DNA from: Paenibacillus sp. KS-LC4
GTDB taxonomy: Bacteria > Bacillota > Bacilli > Paenibacillales > Paenibacillaceae
Assembly: GCF_036894955.1 (NCBI RefSeq)
Contig: NZ_CP145905.1
Span: forward strand, 503,501-567,500
Direction: 5' to 3'
DNA: 64,000 bases
This document shows positions 25,475 to 33,714 of the stretch, in pieces; within the stretch, counting starts at the first letter, position 1, and each line of letters opens with the position of its first letter. Position numbers and translations under genes: made by a program. The notes beneath the pieces were generated by a model. It had not been told where the DNA came from. It searched no databases and saw nothing but the letters and a program-made list of their open reading frames with translations.

Positions 25475-26353
25475 ATGTATCATAAAACACTGTCATATCG
25501 CATATTTTCTATACTCAATAATACAGGGCTGCTGTTTATCTCGCTCCTGTGCATTATCCCGCTTGTTCATGTACTGGCGATATCGTTCAGCGCGAAGTCG
25601 GCGGCCGACGCCAATATTGTTAATTTGTGGCCGGTAGATTTCACCTTGGAGGCTTATCGCAAAACGATCGACAACCCGATTTTTCTAAACTCGATCTGGA
25701 TATCTATTATGCGTACCTCCATCGGTACGGCGCTTACGCTGCTGCTGGCTTTTATGGCAGCCTACCCGCTTTCCAGAGAAAGCACGAGCTTTAAGGCACG
25801 CTCTTACTACTCCTGGATTTTCGTCTTCGCAATGGTCTTTAATGGCGGGCTTGTGCCCTTCTATATGATGATCCAGAATTTGAACCTGATGGGCTCCTTC
25901 TGGGCGCTAGTGCTTCCCGGAGCCGTTAATATTTATTTAACGATCCTGATGATGAACTTCTTCCGGGGTATTCCGAAGGAGCTGGAGGAGGCGGCGATGA
26001 TTGATGGAGCAGGGCACTTCCGGGTGCTGTTCACGATCTTCCTGCCCGTATCGAAGCCAGCGATTGCAACGCTCAGTTTGTTCAGCATCGTGTTCCACTG
26101 GAATTCATGGTTCGACGGTCTGCTATACACAGAGGGTGTTCACCAATATCCACTGGCGACCTTTTTGCAAACGGTCATTATTTCGCGCGACATGAGCTCG
26201 ATGAGCCTTGATCCGGTATCACTCGCCTTGATCTCGCAGAAGACGGTTAGTGCGGCGCAAATTTTTATCGGGGCGCTTCCTGTCCTGATTATTTATCCGT
26301 TTCTGCAAAAGTTTTTCGTTAAGGGCCTCGTCGTAGGCTCGGTAAAAGAATAG
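25475..26353 (+). CDS. sugar ABC transporter permease (LplC/YtcP type)
   Basis: A 292-residue MalG-like permease with six helices and the EAA loop LEEAAMIDGAGHFRVLFTIFLP. The FLQKFFVKGLVVGSVKE C-terminus is the usual end of the LplC/YtcP group. Ribosome binding site GGAGCGAG precedes the ATG, 18 bases after the first permease. The two permeases with the binding lipoprotein make an importer; the endo-galactanase encoded downstream suggests galactan oligosaccharides as cargo, which is an inference from position. Confidence 0.92.
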   Translation: MYHKTLSYRIFSILNNTGLLFISLLCIIPLVHVLAISFSAKSAADANIVNLWPVDFTLEAYRKTIDNPIFLNSIWISIMRTSIGTALTLLLAFMAAYPLSRESTSFKARSYYSWIFVFAMVFNGGLVPFYMMIQNLNLMGSFWALVLPGAVNIYLTILMMNFFRGIPKELEEAAMIDGAGHFRVLFTIFLPVSKPAIATLSLFSIVFHWNSWFDGLLYTEGVHQYPLATFLQTVIISRDMSSMSLDPVSLALISQKTVSAAQIFIGALPVLIIYPFLQKFFVKGLVVGSVKE

Positions 26354-26394
26354 CGCAACAAAGGCGATCTTGCAGGTATTAGAGGATGTTCAGG

Positions 26395-26428
26395 AGGCTG
26401 CTTTCCGGAAACGGAGAGCGGCCTTTCG
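26395..26428 (+). terminator. intrinsic terminator after the permease genes
   Basis: GGCTGCTTTCCG pairs with CGGAGAGCGGCC (two G-U-type mismatches) around GAAA, followed by TTTCGTCGTTT. Confidence 0.7.
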
Positions 26429-26451
26429 TCGTTTCGGATCAAGAGCCTGCA

Positions 26452-26649
26452 TCAGGCGAAGCAGGATAGGTTAGTGATGGTTTTGGCGGGGCAGCCGTTG
26501 TACCCTTTCGTAAACTGCTTGCCGCCCAGCTTGATGATGTGTCTGGCAACAAAGTCATTGACTTCCCGGATGGTGATTGCGAACAACAAGAGATTAGCTT
26601 TAATTCCCTTAAATCGCCGCAAATCCACGGGCAGGGGCTTAAGCGCGTT
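26452..26649 (-). pseudogene. possible remnant of an unrecognised gene
   Basis: The minus strand is open for about 65 codons to a TGA at 26452-26454, with protein-like composition (LKPLPVDLRRFKGIKANLL, then REVNDFVARHIIKLGGKQF). No start codon with a ribosome binding site exists and an in-frame stop lies just upstream. It may be the 3' end of a decayed gene or chance; no family was recognised. Confidence 0.25.
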
Positions 26650-26873
26650 ATTTCAGATTTTTTCTACTAGCTCGTTTTTAAAGCGCCTGCTTGCACAGGT
26701 ACTGCTTCTGAAAATCCTATGAATGATAGCGCTCCCAATATTCGGAATGTGCGGCGTCAAATATGTTGTATAAAATGCTGGAATGTTGCTTTTGGTATGT
26801 ATATCGTTTTTCATAAAATCGCTTACAATTAGAAGAAGCATGGAGAAACAATATAATCAAGGGAGAGGTTTAC

Positions 26874-29800
26874 ATGAAAAAGGGGAAAGGATACATCAGC
26901 CTCGTGCTGGTCGTAGCGCTATTTATGACGCAAATGGCCTGGCCGCAAGCAGCCGTAAAGGCAGCAGCAGCAAATTTGGCGCTTGGCAAAATCGTTACAG
27001 CAAGCCAAGAATATATAGATCCACAGTGGGGCCAGCCGAAGGAAAACGCGGTTGATGGCAATCCAGATACAGTATGGAGCGCAGCAAGCGCTGTTAATCC
27101 GACACACTGGTTCAAGGTGGATTTGGGCAGCGAATATGATCTTTCTGGTGTTGAAATTACTTGGAAGGATGATGAAATCGTCAAGTATGTCGTAGAGGTA
27201 TCGCCGGACGATACGAACTGGACGATCGCTGCCGATAAATCCGCTAACGCGGCAAAGCAGCAGACGGCAAGCCTTGCTTTCGAGGCGGACAGCATGCGTT
27301 ATGTGCGCGTCACGATTTCCTTTTATGCAGGAAGCGGCTGGTGGCCGGGTATTAGAGAGTTAAAGGTAGTTGAGAAGGAAATGGTTAAAAATCCAGCGGA
27401 CATTATCGGCTATGACGCGGTAAATTTAGAAACCTACAGCGGAACCGCTCCGAGTCTTCCGGCACAGGTGAATGCTGCCTATGCAGATGGCAGCTTTGGG
27501 CTGGTCGATGTGGCATGGGACGCTGTTGACCCACAGAGCTATACGGGTGCAGGAAGCTTTGAAGTAGAAGGAACGGTGGCGGGCGCAGCCTTGCAGCCGA
27601 AAGCGTCCGTAACGGTGCTTGGCTACCGCGATGATTTTATTCGCGGGGTTGATATTTCGACGCTGACCGCGATTGAGGACAACGGGGGCAAATATTACGA
27701 CAGCAATGGCGTGGAGCGCGACCTGCTGGACATTCTTAAAGACCGCGGCGTCAACTACGTGCGGCTGCGGGTATGGAATGATCCGCAAAACTCAGGCGGC
27801 TACAATGATAAGGAGGATGTGCTGAGACTCGCGAAGCGAGTGAAGGCGAAGGGGCTTAAGCTGCTCGTCGATTTCCATTATTCGGATGACTGGGCGCATC
27901 CAGGCCAGCAGGTTCGCCCCGCGGCATGGAAAAACCTGACGATGCCTGAGCTGGGTCAGGCGGTATATGATTACACGTATGAGGTCATTTCCGAATTGCA
28001 GGCAGAAAATGCGATGCCTGACATGGTGCAAATTGGGAATGAGATTAACAGTGGTGTGCTCACGGGCAAGGGCGGTTCGGTTAATTTTGACGATCAGTCG
28101 CTGCTGCTGAACAGTGGTTCATCCGCTGTCCGCGCCATACCTGGCGGCGATAATGTGCAAATAATGATTCATCTTGCTGAAGGCGGGAAAAATTCGACCT
28201 TCCGCTATTTCTTTGACGGCATCGACGGTAGAGTCGATTACGATATTATCGGGTTATCTTATTATCCGTTCTGGCACGGAACGCTGGAAGCAGTGAAAAG
28301 CAACATGGACGATATGGCATTGCGTTACGGCAAAGAAGTGGTTATTGCCGAAACCTCCTATCCGTTCTCTTATAAAAATGGCGATGCCCATGAAAATATT
28401 ATCAGTTCCGACCAGAAGCTGAAAACGGGCGGGGCAATATGGGACGCAACCGTTCAAGGTCAATATGACGCGATACGAACGATTATGGATTTGATTTCGG
28501 GCGTAGAGAATAACAAGGGAGCCGGATTTTTCTATTGGGAGCCGGCATGGATTCCATCGAATGTAGGCTGGATTGCGTCTGAAGGCGACGCGTGGGAAAA
28601 TCATGCGATGTTCGATTATGATGAATATCCAGCTAACGGCGGATATGCTTACAAGGGCTATGCGCTGGATTCCTTGAACGTGTATAAGCATGGCTTAACG
28701 GCAGCTCCGGCAGATCGCCAGTATTTGGCGGCAGCCATTGCTGAAGCAAAGTCGCTCGTGCAGGCAGATTTTACGCCGCAGAGCTGGCCGCAGCTCGCAC
28801 CTGCTATCAATCAGGCGCAGCTCGTTCATGATCAAGCGTATACGGCTCAAGGCGTAACGCAGGCTGAGGTGGATGCGGCGGAGGCGCAGCTGGTATCCGT
28901 AGTCGATGGTCTTGAAGTGATAGCTGCGGATAAAGCGGCGCTGACACAGCTGATTGCTGATGCCGAAACGAAGCAAGAGGCGGACTGGTCAGTAAAAAGC
29001 TGGCAGGCGCTGCAAAATGCCCTTGCTGTCGCACGGACGGCGTCGGGTAATGAAAGAGCAACACAGACGATCGTCAATCAGGCGGTTGCCAGCTTGCAGG
29101 CAGCGCTGAATGGCTTATCTAACGTGGACAAAGGCACACTTGTCACTACCATTTTATCGGCTGAGCAGCTCGACAGCGCGGAATATTATGCGGCTGGATG
29201 GGCGTTGCTGCAAGCTGCATTGGGGAATGCGAAGGCGGTAAACAGCGATGACCAGGCCGTTCAAACGGCGGTTGTGGCTGCGACGGAGGCACTTGCCGCA
29301 GCGATTCATGATCTTAAGCCTTTGCAGGATATTGCTGCGTTTAAAGCGGCGACTTCATCGAGCAACGCAGGCAGCGGCGGCGGCAAGGCCAACGCTCCAG
29401 AAGGTGCAGTCGATCAAAATGAAGGCACATCATGGGGTACGGATAAAGGAGCGGATAGCTGGTGGATGGCCGATCTGGGCCAAGCCTCGCTGGTGAAAAA
29501 AGTAGTGCTCAACAAATGGGCGGGCGTTGTCCATTACAAGGTGGAAATTTCCGATGATGGTGTAACGTTCCGTACCGCGGCGGATACGAAGACGCTGGCG
29601 ATGCCTTCAGACAGCCACAAGCTGACAGGCAACAATACGGGCCGTTATATCAAGGTGACCATTACAGAGGGTCAAGGCTGGGTCGGTATGATGGACTTCA
29701 AGGCATTCGGGCTTGCTTTGGCCGATAAAACCGAGCTGGATGCTGCTGTCGCTGAAGCAGCTGGTTTGACGCAAAGCGAGTACACGTCGGCAAGCTGGTC

Positions 29801-31307
29801 TGTGCTTGCTGAAGCTTTGGCTGCTGCGCAGCGAGTAAGCGCAGATCAGGAAGCCGAGCAGTCGCAGGTAGCTGCAAGCGCGGCAGCAGTGACAGCTGCG
29901 GTTGCGGGGCTGGAAGCGGCGACGGAACCAGAGGTGCCAACGCCGACGCCAACGCCAACAGTACCTCCGGCGACACCAACGTCAGACATACCAACACCAA
30001 CACCGACAGTAGCTCCTGTGTCGCCAACACCAGGGACGCCGACGCCAACGGCATCTCCGGCAGTAACGCCAGGCAACTCGTCGGGGTCGGGTACGTCGGC
30101 AGCTAGCCCACAACCAACAGCAGCGCCATCGGCTGCTGTGATTACAATCGCAAGCGGCTTGCCGGATGCTTCCGGCAAGCTGGTCGCGACTGTCACCGCC
30201 AGCGAGCTGGGCAAGGCGGCGACGCAGGCAAGCGGGAACGACGTCACGATTCGCGTCGTACCAGCAGCTGCATCGCAGCAGGCAGTCGTACAGCTGCCAG
30301 CGGCTGCAATTAAAGAGCTGACCGATCACAACGTTCCGGTGCTGCATGTATGGCTGGACGGCGTGCGCATCAGCGTCTCCGTCGAAGCCCTTGCCGGAGC
30401 AGCGGCGCAAAACACCGCTGCAACGCTGGCCTTTACAGCCGAGAAAGTAAACCCGGCTGCCCTTACAGCTGAGGAGCGCGCGCAGGTTGGCGCGAACCAA
30501 GTGTATGATTTGACGCTTGTTCAAGATGGCAAGCAGCTCGCATGGAGCGACGGGCAAGTGGAAGTATCCTTGCCTTATACGCTGAAAGCAGGCGAGCAGC
30601 CGCATCAGGCAGTCGTTTACTATTTGAACGGCAACGGTACTGTAGAAGCTGTCCATAGCGCTGTGTACCGTGAGTCGGAGCAAGTAATCGTATTCAAGGC
30701 AGCACATTTCAGCCGTTATGCGGCAGCTTATGCAAATGCTTCGTTTGATGATATCGCACAGTATCCATGGGCGAAGATTGCCATTGAAGGCCTTGCGGCT
30801 AAGGGCATCGTTCAAGGTACAGCGTCAGGCAAGTTCCAGCCTGCCGGCAGCGTAACCCGGACGCAGTTTGTGCATATGCTCGTTCAGGCCTTCGGTTTGA
30901 AGAGCAAGGAAGGTGCTACAACGAAGCTGAGCGACATTAAGGCTGGCAGCTGGTATGAGCAGTCAGTCCTTGCCGCGGAGCAGAATGGCATTATTAATGG
31001 CAGGGTGGATGGCTCCTTCGGCATCCATGCCTCTATTACACGTGAGGAAATGGCGGTTATGCTGTACCGCGCTGCGAAGCAAAGCGGATTCGCAGCCGAT
31101 GCAGGAGCAGTGCAGCCTGCGAATGCATCAGCCTCCTTCACAGATGCCGAGCAAATCTCCGATTATGCACAGGAAGCAGTAGCTGCCATCAAGCAGCTTG
31201 GACTGATTTCTGGCATGGGCAATGGTGCTTTCGCGCCACAGGCGACGGCAACTCGGGCACAATCGGCAGTCGTAATTGCCAAGGTGCTTTCCGTATTATA
31301 CGAATAA
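26874..31307 (+). CDS. SLH-anchored multidomain GH53 arabinogalactan endo-beta-1,4-galactanase
   Basis: A 1477-residue surface enzyme. In order: signal peptide (1-32); F5/8C-type carbohydrate-binding domain (about 34-168); Ig-like Big_4 region (about 173-250); GH53 catalytic domain (about 255-605) with acid/base Glu390 (IGNEINSG) and nucleophile Glu493 (VIAETSYPF); two or three FIVAR-type helical repeats (about 615-820); a second F5/8C domain (about 823-945); another FIVAR unit; a Pro-Thr linker (about 1020-1076); a beta-rich domain of unknown role (about 1085-1285); and three SLH repeats (about 1289-1477) that hold it to secondary wall polymer. GH53 cuts beta-1,4-galactan. The ribosome binding site AAGGGAGAGG precedes the ATG. 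It probably feeds the importer encoded upstream. Confidence 0.92.
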   Translation: MKKGKGYISLVLVVALFMTQMAWPQAAVKAAAANLALGKIVTASQEYIDPQWGQPKENAVDGNPDTVWSAASAVNPTHWFKVDLGSEYDLSGVEITWKDDEIVKYVVEVSPDDTNWTIAADKSANAAKQQTASLAFEADSMRYVRVTISFYAGSGWWPGIRELKVVEKEMVKNPADIIGYDAVNLETYSGTAPSLPAQVNAAYADGSFGLVDVAWDAVDPQSYTGAGSFEVEGTVAGAALQPKASVTVLGYRDDFIRGVDISTLTAIEDNGGKYYDSNGVERDLLDILKDRGVNYVRLRVWNDPQNSGGYNDKEDVLRLAKRVKAKGLKLLVDFHYSDDWAHPGQQVRPAAWKNLTMPELGQAVYDYTYEVISELQAENAMPDMVQIGNEINSGVLTGKGGSVNFDDQSLLLNSGSSAVRAIPGGDNVQIMIHLAEGGKNSTFRYFFDGIDGRVDYDIIGLSYYPFWHGTLEAVKSNMDDMALRYGKEVVIAETSYPFSYKNGDAHENIISSDQKLKTGGAIWDATVQGQYDAIRTIMDLISGVENNKGAGFFYWEPAWIPSNVGWIASEGDAWENHAMFDYDEYPANGGYAYKGYALDSLNVYKHGLTAAPADRQYLAAAIAEAKSLVQADFTPQSWPQLAPAINQAQLVHDQAYTAQGVTQAEVDAAEAQLVSVVDGLEVIAADKAALTQLIADAETKQEADWSVKSWQALQNALAVARTASGNERATQTIVNQAVASLQAALNGLSNVDKGTLVTTILSAEQLDSAEYYAAGWALLQAALGNAKAVNSDDQAVQTAVVAATEALAAAIHDLKPLQDIAAFKAATSSSNAGSGGGKANAPEGAVDQNEGTSWGTDKGADSWWMADLGQASLVKKVVLNKWAGVVHYKVEISDDGVTFRTAADTKTLAMPSDSHKLTGNNTGRYIKVTITEGQGWVGMMDFKAFGLALADKTELDAAVAEAAGLTQSEYTSASWSVLAEALAAAQRVSADQEAEQSQVAASAAAVTAAVAGLEAATEPEVPTPTPTPTVPPATPTSDIPTPTPTVAPVSPTPGTPTPTASPAVTPGNSSGSGTSAASPQPTAAPSAAVITIASGLPDASGKLVATVTASELGKAATQASGNDVTIRVVPAAASQQAVVQLPAAAIKELTDHNVPVLHVWLDGVRISVSVEALAGAAAQNTAATLAFTAEKVNPAALTAEERAQVGANQVYDLTLVQDGKQLAWSDGQVEVSLPYTLKAGEQPHQAVVYYLNGNGTVEAVHSAVYRESEQVIVFKAAHFSRYAAAYANASFDDIAQYPWAKIAIEGLAAKGIVQGTASGKFQPAGSVTRTQFVHMLVQAFGLKSKEGATTKLSDIKAGSWYEQSVLAAEQNGIINGRVDGSFGIHASITREEMAVMLYRAAKQSGFAADAGAVQPANASASFTDAEQISDYAQEAVAAIKQLGLISGMGNGAFAPQATATRAQSAVVIAKVLSVLYE

Positions 31308-31337
31308 CAATGATTCCTGTTAGGCAGTTAAGGAAGG

Positions 31338-31376
31338 CGGTGCTCCTGGTCGATAACGACCGGGGCACCGTTTTTT
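31338..31376 (+). terminator. intrinsic terminator of the galactanase gene
   Basis: CGGTGCTCCTGGTCG pairs with CGACCGGGGCACCG (one bulge) around ATAA, then six T. Confidence 0.92.
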
Positions 31377-31482
31377 GTCAGTCATCTGAATGAACGAAGG
31401 CGAGGCCAGTTCCGTTCAAATAGATTCATTTAGATTCGAACAGATTCGAATAGATTCAAAAAAGCCGAGCCGCTTGCGGAAA

Positions 31483-31523
31483 TGGTACGCTCCCATCATA
31501 GTAGACAGTAGAAAAAACAAAAA
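31483..31523 (+). repeat. left inverted repeat of the insertion sequence
   Basis: Matches the reverse complement of 33172-33212 at about 30 of 41 positions, with fully conserved blocks GCTCCC, AGTAGACAGT and AAAAAACAAAAA. Confidence 0.85.
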
Positions 31524-31556
31524 TTTCTACGTCTACTCATGATGGGGGTTTTTCTC

Positions 31557-32246
31557 ATGTCAAAAAGAAGTCCTGTTCCTTTAGAAATCAAACTACAAAT
31601 TGTACAACGATGTCTGGATTACCGTTCCAACCCAAATGCTGAGGCTAAACACATGAGGGTGAGCCAGGACTCAGTCAAGGATTGGATCAGAAAATATAGC
31701 GCACATGGATTGGACGGGTTAACGGAATCGAAAACGTGGAAAACGTATGCCAAGGAATTGAAGCTTGATGCAATCCAGGATGTTGTGTCTGGTCGTTTAT
31801 CCTTAACTGCCGCAACAGAAAAATATCATATTTCAAGCAGAAGTGTGTTGTCGAAATGGCTAACCAAGTATACTGAGGAGATCAAATGGAAACCTGCGCG
31901 TAAAGGGAAAGGACGATCTCCTATGAACAAAGGACGTAAGACAACGCTTGAAGAACGGATTGAAATCGCACAATATACGCTGGCTCATGACTTGGATTAT
32001 TCAAAAGCGATGGAGAAGTTTGGTGTATCTTATCAACAGGTATATGCATGGGTACGAAAATACCAAGCAGGTCAAGAAGGAGCCCTTCAGGATGGTCGGG
32101 GACGTAAAAAGCCTGTAGAAGAACTCGGCGAGCAAGAACGACTCAAGCTACGGATCAAAGAACTAGAAGCCCGAAATGAATACCTAGAGATGGAGAATGC
32201 CTTCGCAAAAAAGTTGGCAGAGATCGAGCGACGAAAACCACGTTAA
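31557..32246 (+). CDS. IS3-family transposase OrfA
   Basis: About 229 residues of DNA-binding protein: two helix-turn-helix regions (about 10-60 with MRVSQDSVKDWIRKY, and about 130-175 with FGVSYQQVYAWVRKYQAG), a basic linker between them (RKGKGRSPMNKGRKTT), and a C-terminal coiled-coil (KLRIKELEARNEYLEMEN) that would act as leucine-zipper-like dimerisation segment. I start at 31557, with GGGGG 9 bases upstream; 31539 lacks a site. Near its end a slippery A6G lets some ribosomes shift into orfB, giving the fused transposase. Confidence 0.88.
   Translation: MSKRSPVPLEIKLQIVQRCLDYRSNPNAEAKHMRVSQDSVKDWIRKYSAHGLDGLTESKTWKTYAKELKLDAIQDVVSGRLSLTAATEKYHISSRSVLSKWLTKYTEEIKWKPARKGKGRSPMNKGRKTTLEERIEIAQYTLAHDLDYSKAMEKFGVSYQQVYAWVRKYQAGQEGALQDGRGRKKPVEELGEQERLKLRIKELEARNEYLEMENAFAKKLAEIERRKPR
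32207..32213 (+). promoter_or_regulatory. -1 programmed frameshift heptamer in the transposase
   Basis: A-AAA-AAG in the orfA frame (codons GCA AAA AAG). A -1 slip here leads into a frame with no stop through orfB. This is the standard heptamer for IS3-family OrfAB fusion. Confidence 0.8.
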
Positions 32247-32338
32247 CGCTGGTTCGACATGTACAGCGGTATCAAGCGATACAAGAACTATACGTTGAGA
32301 AAGGATACGCGATTGCAGCATTATGCGCGTTAGCTAGT

Positions 32339-33121
32339 GTGGCTCGATCTGCCTACTACAAGTGGTTAAAGTGGACACCTTCTGCCAAAGAACGTGAAGC
32401 ACGTATGCTTGCTAAAGAAGTGAAGCGTCATTATGAAAAGCGAGATGGGATTTTGGGCTATCGCCAAATGCGAACCCAGTTAAATCGAAAGCTGAACCAG
32501 AAGTACAACAAAAAGCGCTATTACCGAATCATGCGTGCGCTGGAGCTAAAAGCAGTCATTCGTAAAAAACGGCCACATTACGTAAGTGCCACAGCGCTCC
32601 ATGTGGCTGAGAATAAAATGAATCGCGACTTTGATGCCTCTGCTCCAAATGTAAAATGGTCTACGGATGTAACCGAACTGAAATACGGAAATGGGCGTAA
32701 AGCGTATTTAAGCGCTGTTATAGATCTGTACGACAACGCCATTGTTTCATGGGTGCTCAGTCATTCCAACAACAATAAACTCGTGATGGATACGCTGAAA
32801 AAAGCGTATACCAAAAATCCAGGTGTGTCCCCGATGATCCAGAGTGACAGAGGTTTTCAGTACACGTCCCATGAGTATAAAAGGCTTCAATTGAAGTATG
32901 GATTTACGAAGAGCATGTCTCGTGTGGGTCGATGCTTGGATAACCAGCCAATTGAACGATTTTGGGGTACGTATAAGTCAGAAAGTTATTATCTTACGAA
33001 GTATGATGCCTATGAGAGCCTATACAGCGCCGTTCGCCGTTATATGAACTACTATAACAACTACCGTTATACGGAATGTCTGGACGGCTTGTCTCCAAAT
33101 GAATACCGCAGAGCGGTATAA
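32339..33121 (+). CDS. IS3-family transposase OrfB (DDE integrase domain)
   Basis: At least 260 residues; the frame is open back to the slippery site at 32207, and the first usable start codon is this GTG, which has no convincing ribosome binding site, so normal expression is as the OrfAB fusion. The catalytic DDE set is complete: Asp in WSTDVTELKY, Asp in MIQSDRGFQYTS, and Glu in NQPIERFWGTYKSE. The N-terminal HTH_21-like part (YGIRQ-type motif seen as LGYRQMRTQLNRKLN) precedes the integrase core. The protein cuts and joins IS ends. A hairpin after the stop (GATACCTTA / TAAGGTATC, near 33126-33159) lies inside the element. Confidence 0.88.
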   Translation: MARSAYYKWLKWTPSAKEREARMLAKEVKRHYEKRDGILGYRQMRTQLNRKLNQKYNKKRYYRIMRALELKAVIRKKRPHYVSATALHVAENKMNRDFDASAPNVKWSTDVTELKYGNGRKAYLSAVIDLYDNAIVSWVLSHSNNNKLVMDTLKKAYTKNPGVSPMIQSDRGFQYTSHEYKRLQLKYGFTKSMSRVGRCLDNQPIERFWGTYKSESYYLTKYDAYESLYSAVRRYMNYYNNYRYTECLDGLSPNEYRRAV

Positions 33122-33171
33122 CAAAGATACCTTAGCACGTCATCCGAGTTAAGGTATCCATCTGAACTGTT

Positions 33172-33212
33172 TTTTTGTTTTTTTGACTGTCTACTTGACG
33201 GGGAGCACTTCA
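33172..33212 (-). repeat. right inverted repeat of the insertion sequence
   Basis: Inverted copy of the left end with the shared GCTCCC and AGTAGACAGT blocks; ends in CA next to the second GAAA target copy. Confidence 0.85.
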
Positions 33213-33276
33213 GAAACAAGCGGCTCGGCTTTTAAGCTTTTGTAAGACAGTTTATCGGGCAGCCTTTACAAGGCAA

Positions 33277-33618
33277 TTAGTCGAGAACAGCCGTAATATG
33301 CTCGGATGTGATCGCCCAGTGCGTAGCGCTCCAAACCTTCTCTTGGTTTTGGATAAAAATAATTTGCGGAGACTCGTGCTTAACCGACGTATCTTCAGCA
33401 ATTTTGTTTGATACAGGGCGGGATTCGATGACCTTTACAAGGACATAATCGGTATTCTGACGCGGATTAGCCTCCAGATAAGCTGTAAATTCGCGGTGCG
33501 CGTTCGCGCTGACCGGGCAAGTTGTACTATGCTTGAAAACAACCAGAGCACGATCCTTGGAGCCCTCCAAAGCGGCATCCCATTGCTCTGTTGAATCTAT
33601 TTCACGATATTGTGTCAT
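33277..33618 (-). CDS. ytxJ: bacillithiol-system redox-active protein YtxJ
   Basis: A 113-residue thioredoxin-fold protein with a single active Cys34 in the motif TTCPVS, the signature of YtxJ monothiol proteins of bacillithiol-producing Firmicutes. These are thought to remove bacillithiol from protein cysteines. The cis-Pro region HESPQIIFI and the VKVIESRPVSN segment match the family. The start at 33618 has AAAGGAG 8 bases upstream. It is convergent with the IS and lost the intact version of its downstream terminator to the insertion. Confidence 0.88.
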   Translation of the reverse strand: MTQYREIDSTEQWDAALEGSKDRALVVFKHSTTCPVSANAHREFTAYLEANPRQNTDYVLVKVIESRPVSNKIAEDTSVKHESPQIIFIQNQEKVWSATHWAITSEHITAVLD

Positions 33619-33714
33619 TTGTAACACTCCTTTTGTCCGTTAATCAATAATGGATATTAGCTTACTTCCCTTTATTGTAACCTTCTCAGAGCAAAAAGTC
33701 ATCTTGCCTAGAAA

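Larger units (their letters stand above)
26354..26873. other. 520-base intergenic stretch: terminator, decayed gene remnant, promoter region
   Basis: It holds the transporter terminator (26395-26428), a minus-strand stretch of about 65 codons without a start that may be the tail of a dead gene (26452-26649), and an A+T-rich region from 26740 with a TACAAT near 26824 that could be the -10 of the galactanase gene, though no clear -35 was found. Confidence 0.5.
31483..33212 (+). mobile_element. IS3-family insertion sequence, IS150-like, apparently intact
   Basis: A 1730-base element ending TG...CA, with 41-bp imperfect inverted repeats, flanked by direct GAAA copies (31479-31482 and 33213-33216). 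It encodes orfA (two helix-turn-helix units) and orfB (DDE integrase) joined by a -1 frameshift site. Both frames are unbroken and the DDE residues are present, so it may be active. It is somewhat longer than IS150 because orfA has about 229 residues. The family is certain from the transposase pattern; the exact IS name is not. Confidence 0.9.
31460..33233. terminator. bidirectional terminator hairpin split by the insertion sequence
   Basis: GCCGAGCCGCTTG (31464-31476), preceded by a run of A, is a perfect 13-bp inverted copy of CAAGCGGCTCGGC (33217-33229), followed by TTTT. Removing the IS and one GAAA copy restores a stem with a 7-base loop (CGGAAA plus closing bases). The hairpin served the galactanase side and the convergent ytxJ gene before the insertion. 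Confidence 0.75.

Noticed and set aside
26474..26722. 82-codon plus-strand frame between importer and galactanase
   Set aside because: No ribosome binding site, unlikely composition, and it lies opposite the better-looking minus-strand remnant.
29931..30100. Repeated CCAACG/CCGACG units resembling a short tandem repeat array
   Set aside because: They encode the Pro-Thr linker of the galactanase in frame; no independent repeat element or CRISPR spacing is present.
29698..30815. Large minus-strand frames (up to 277 codons) opposite the galactanase
   Set aside because: They arise from the repetitive Pro-Thr linker and biased codon use of the real gene and show no domain or start signal.
31483..33212. 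Larger composite transposon or genomic island around the insertion sequence
   Set aside because: Only one IS copy, a clean target duplication and ordinary flanking genes were found.
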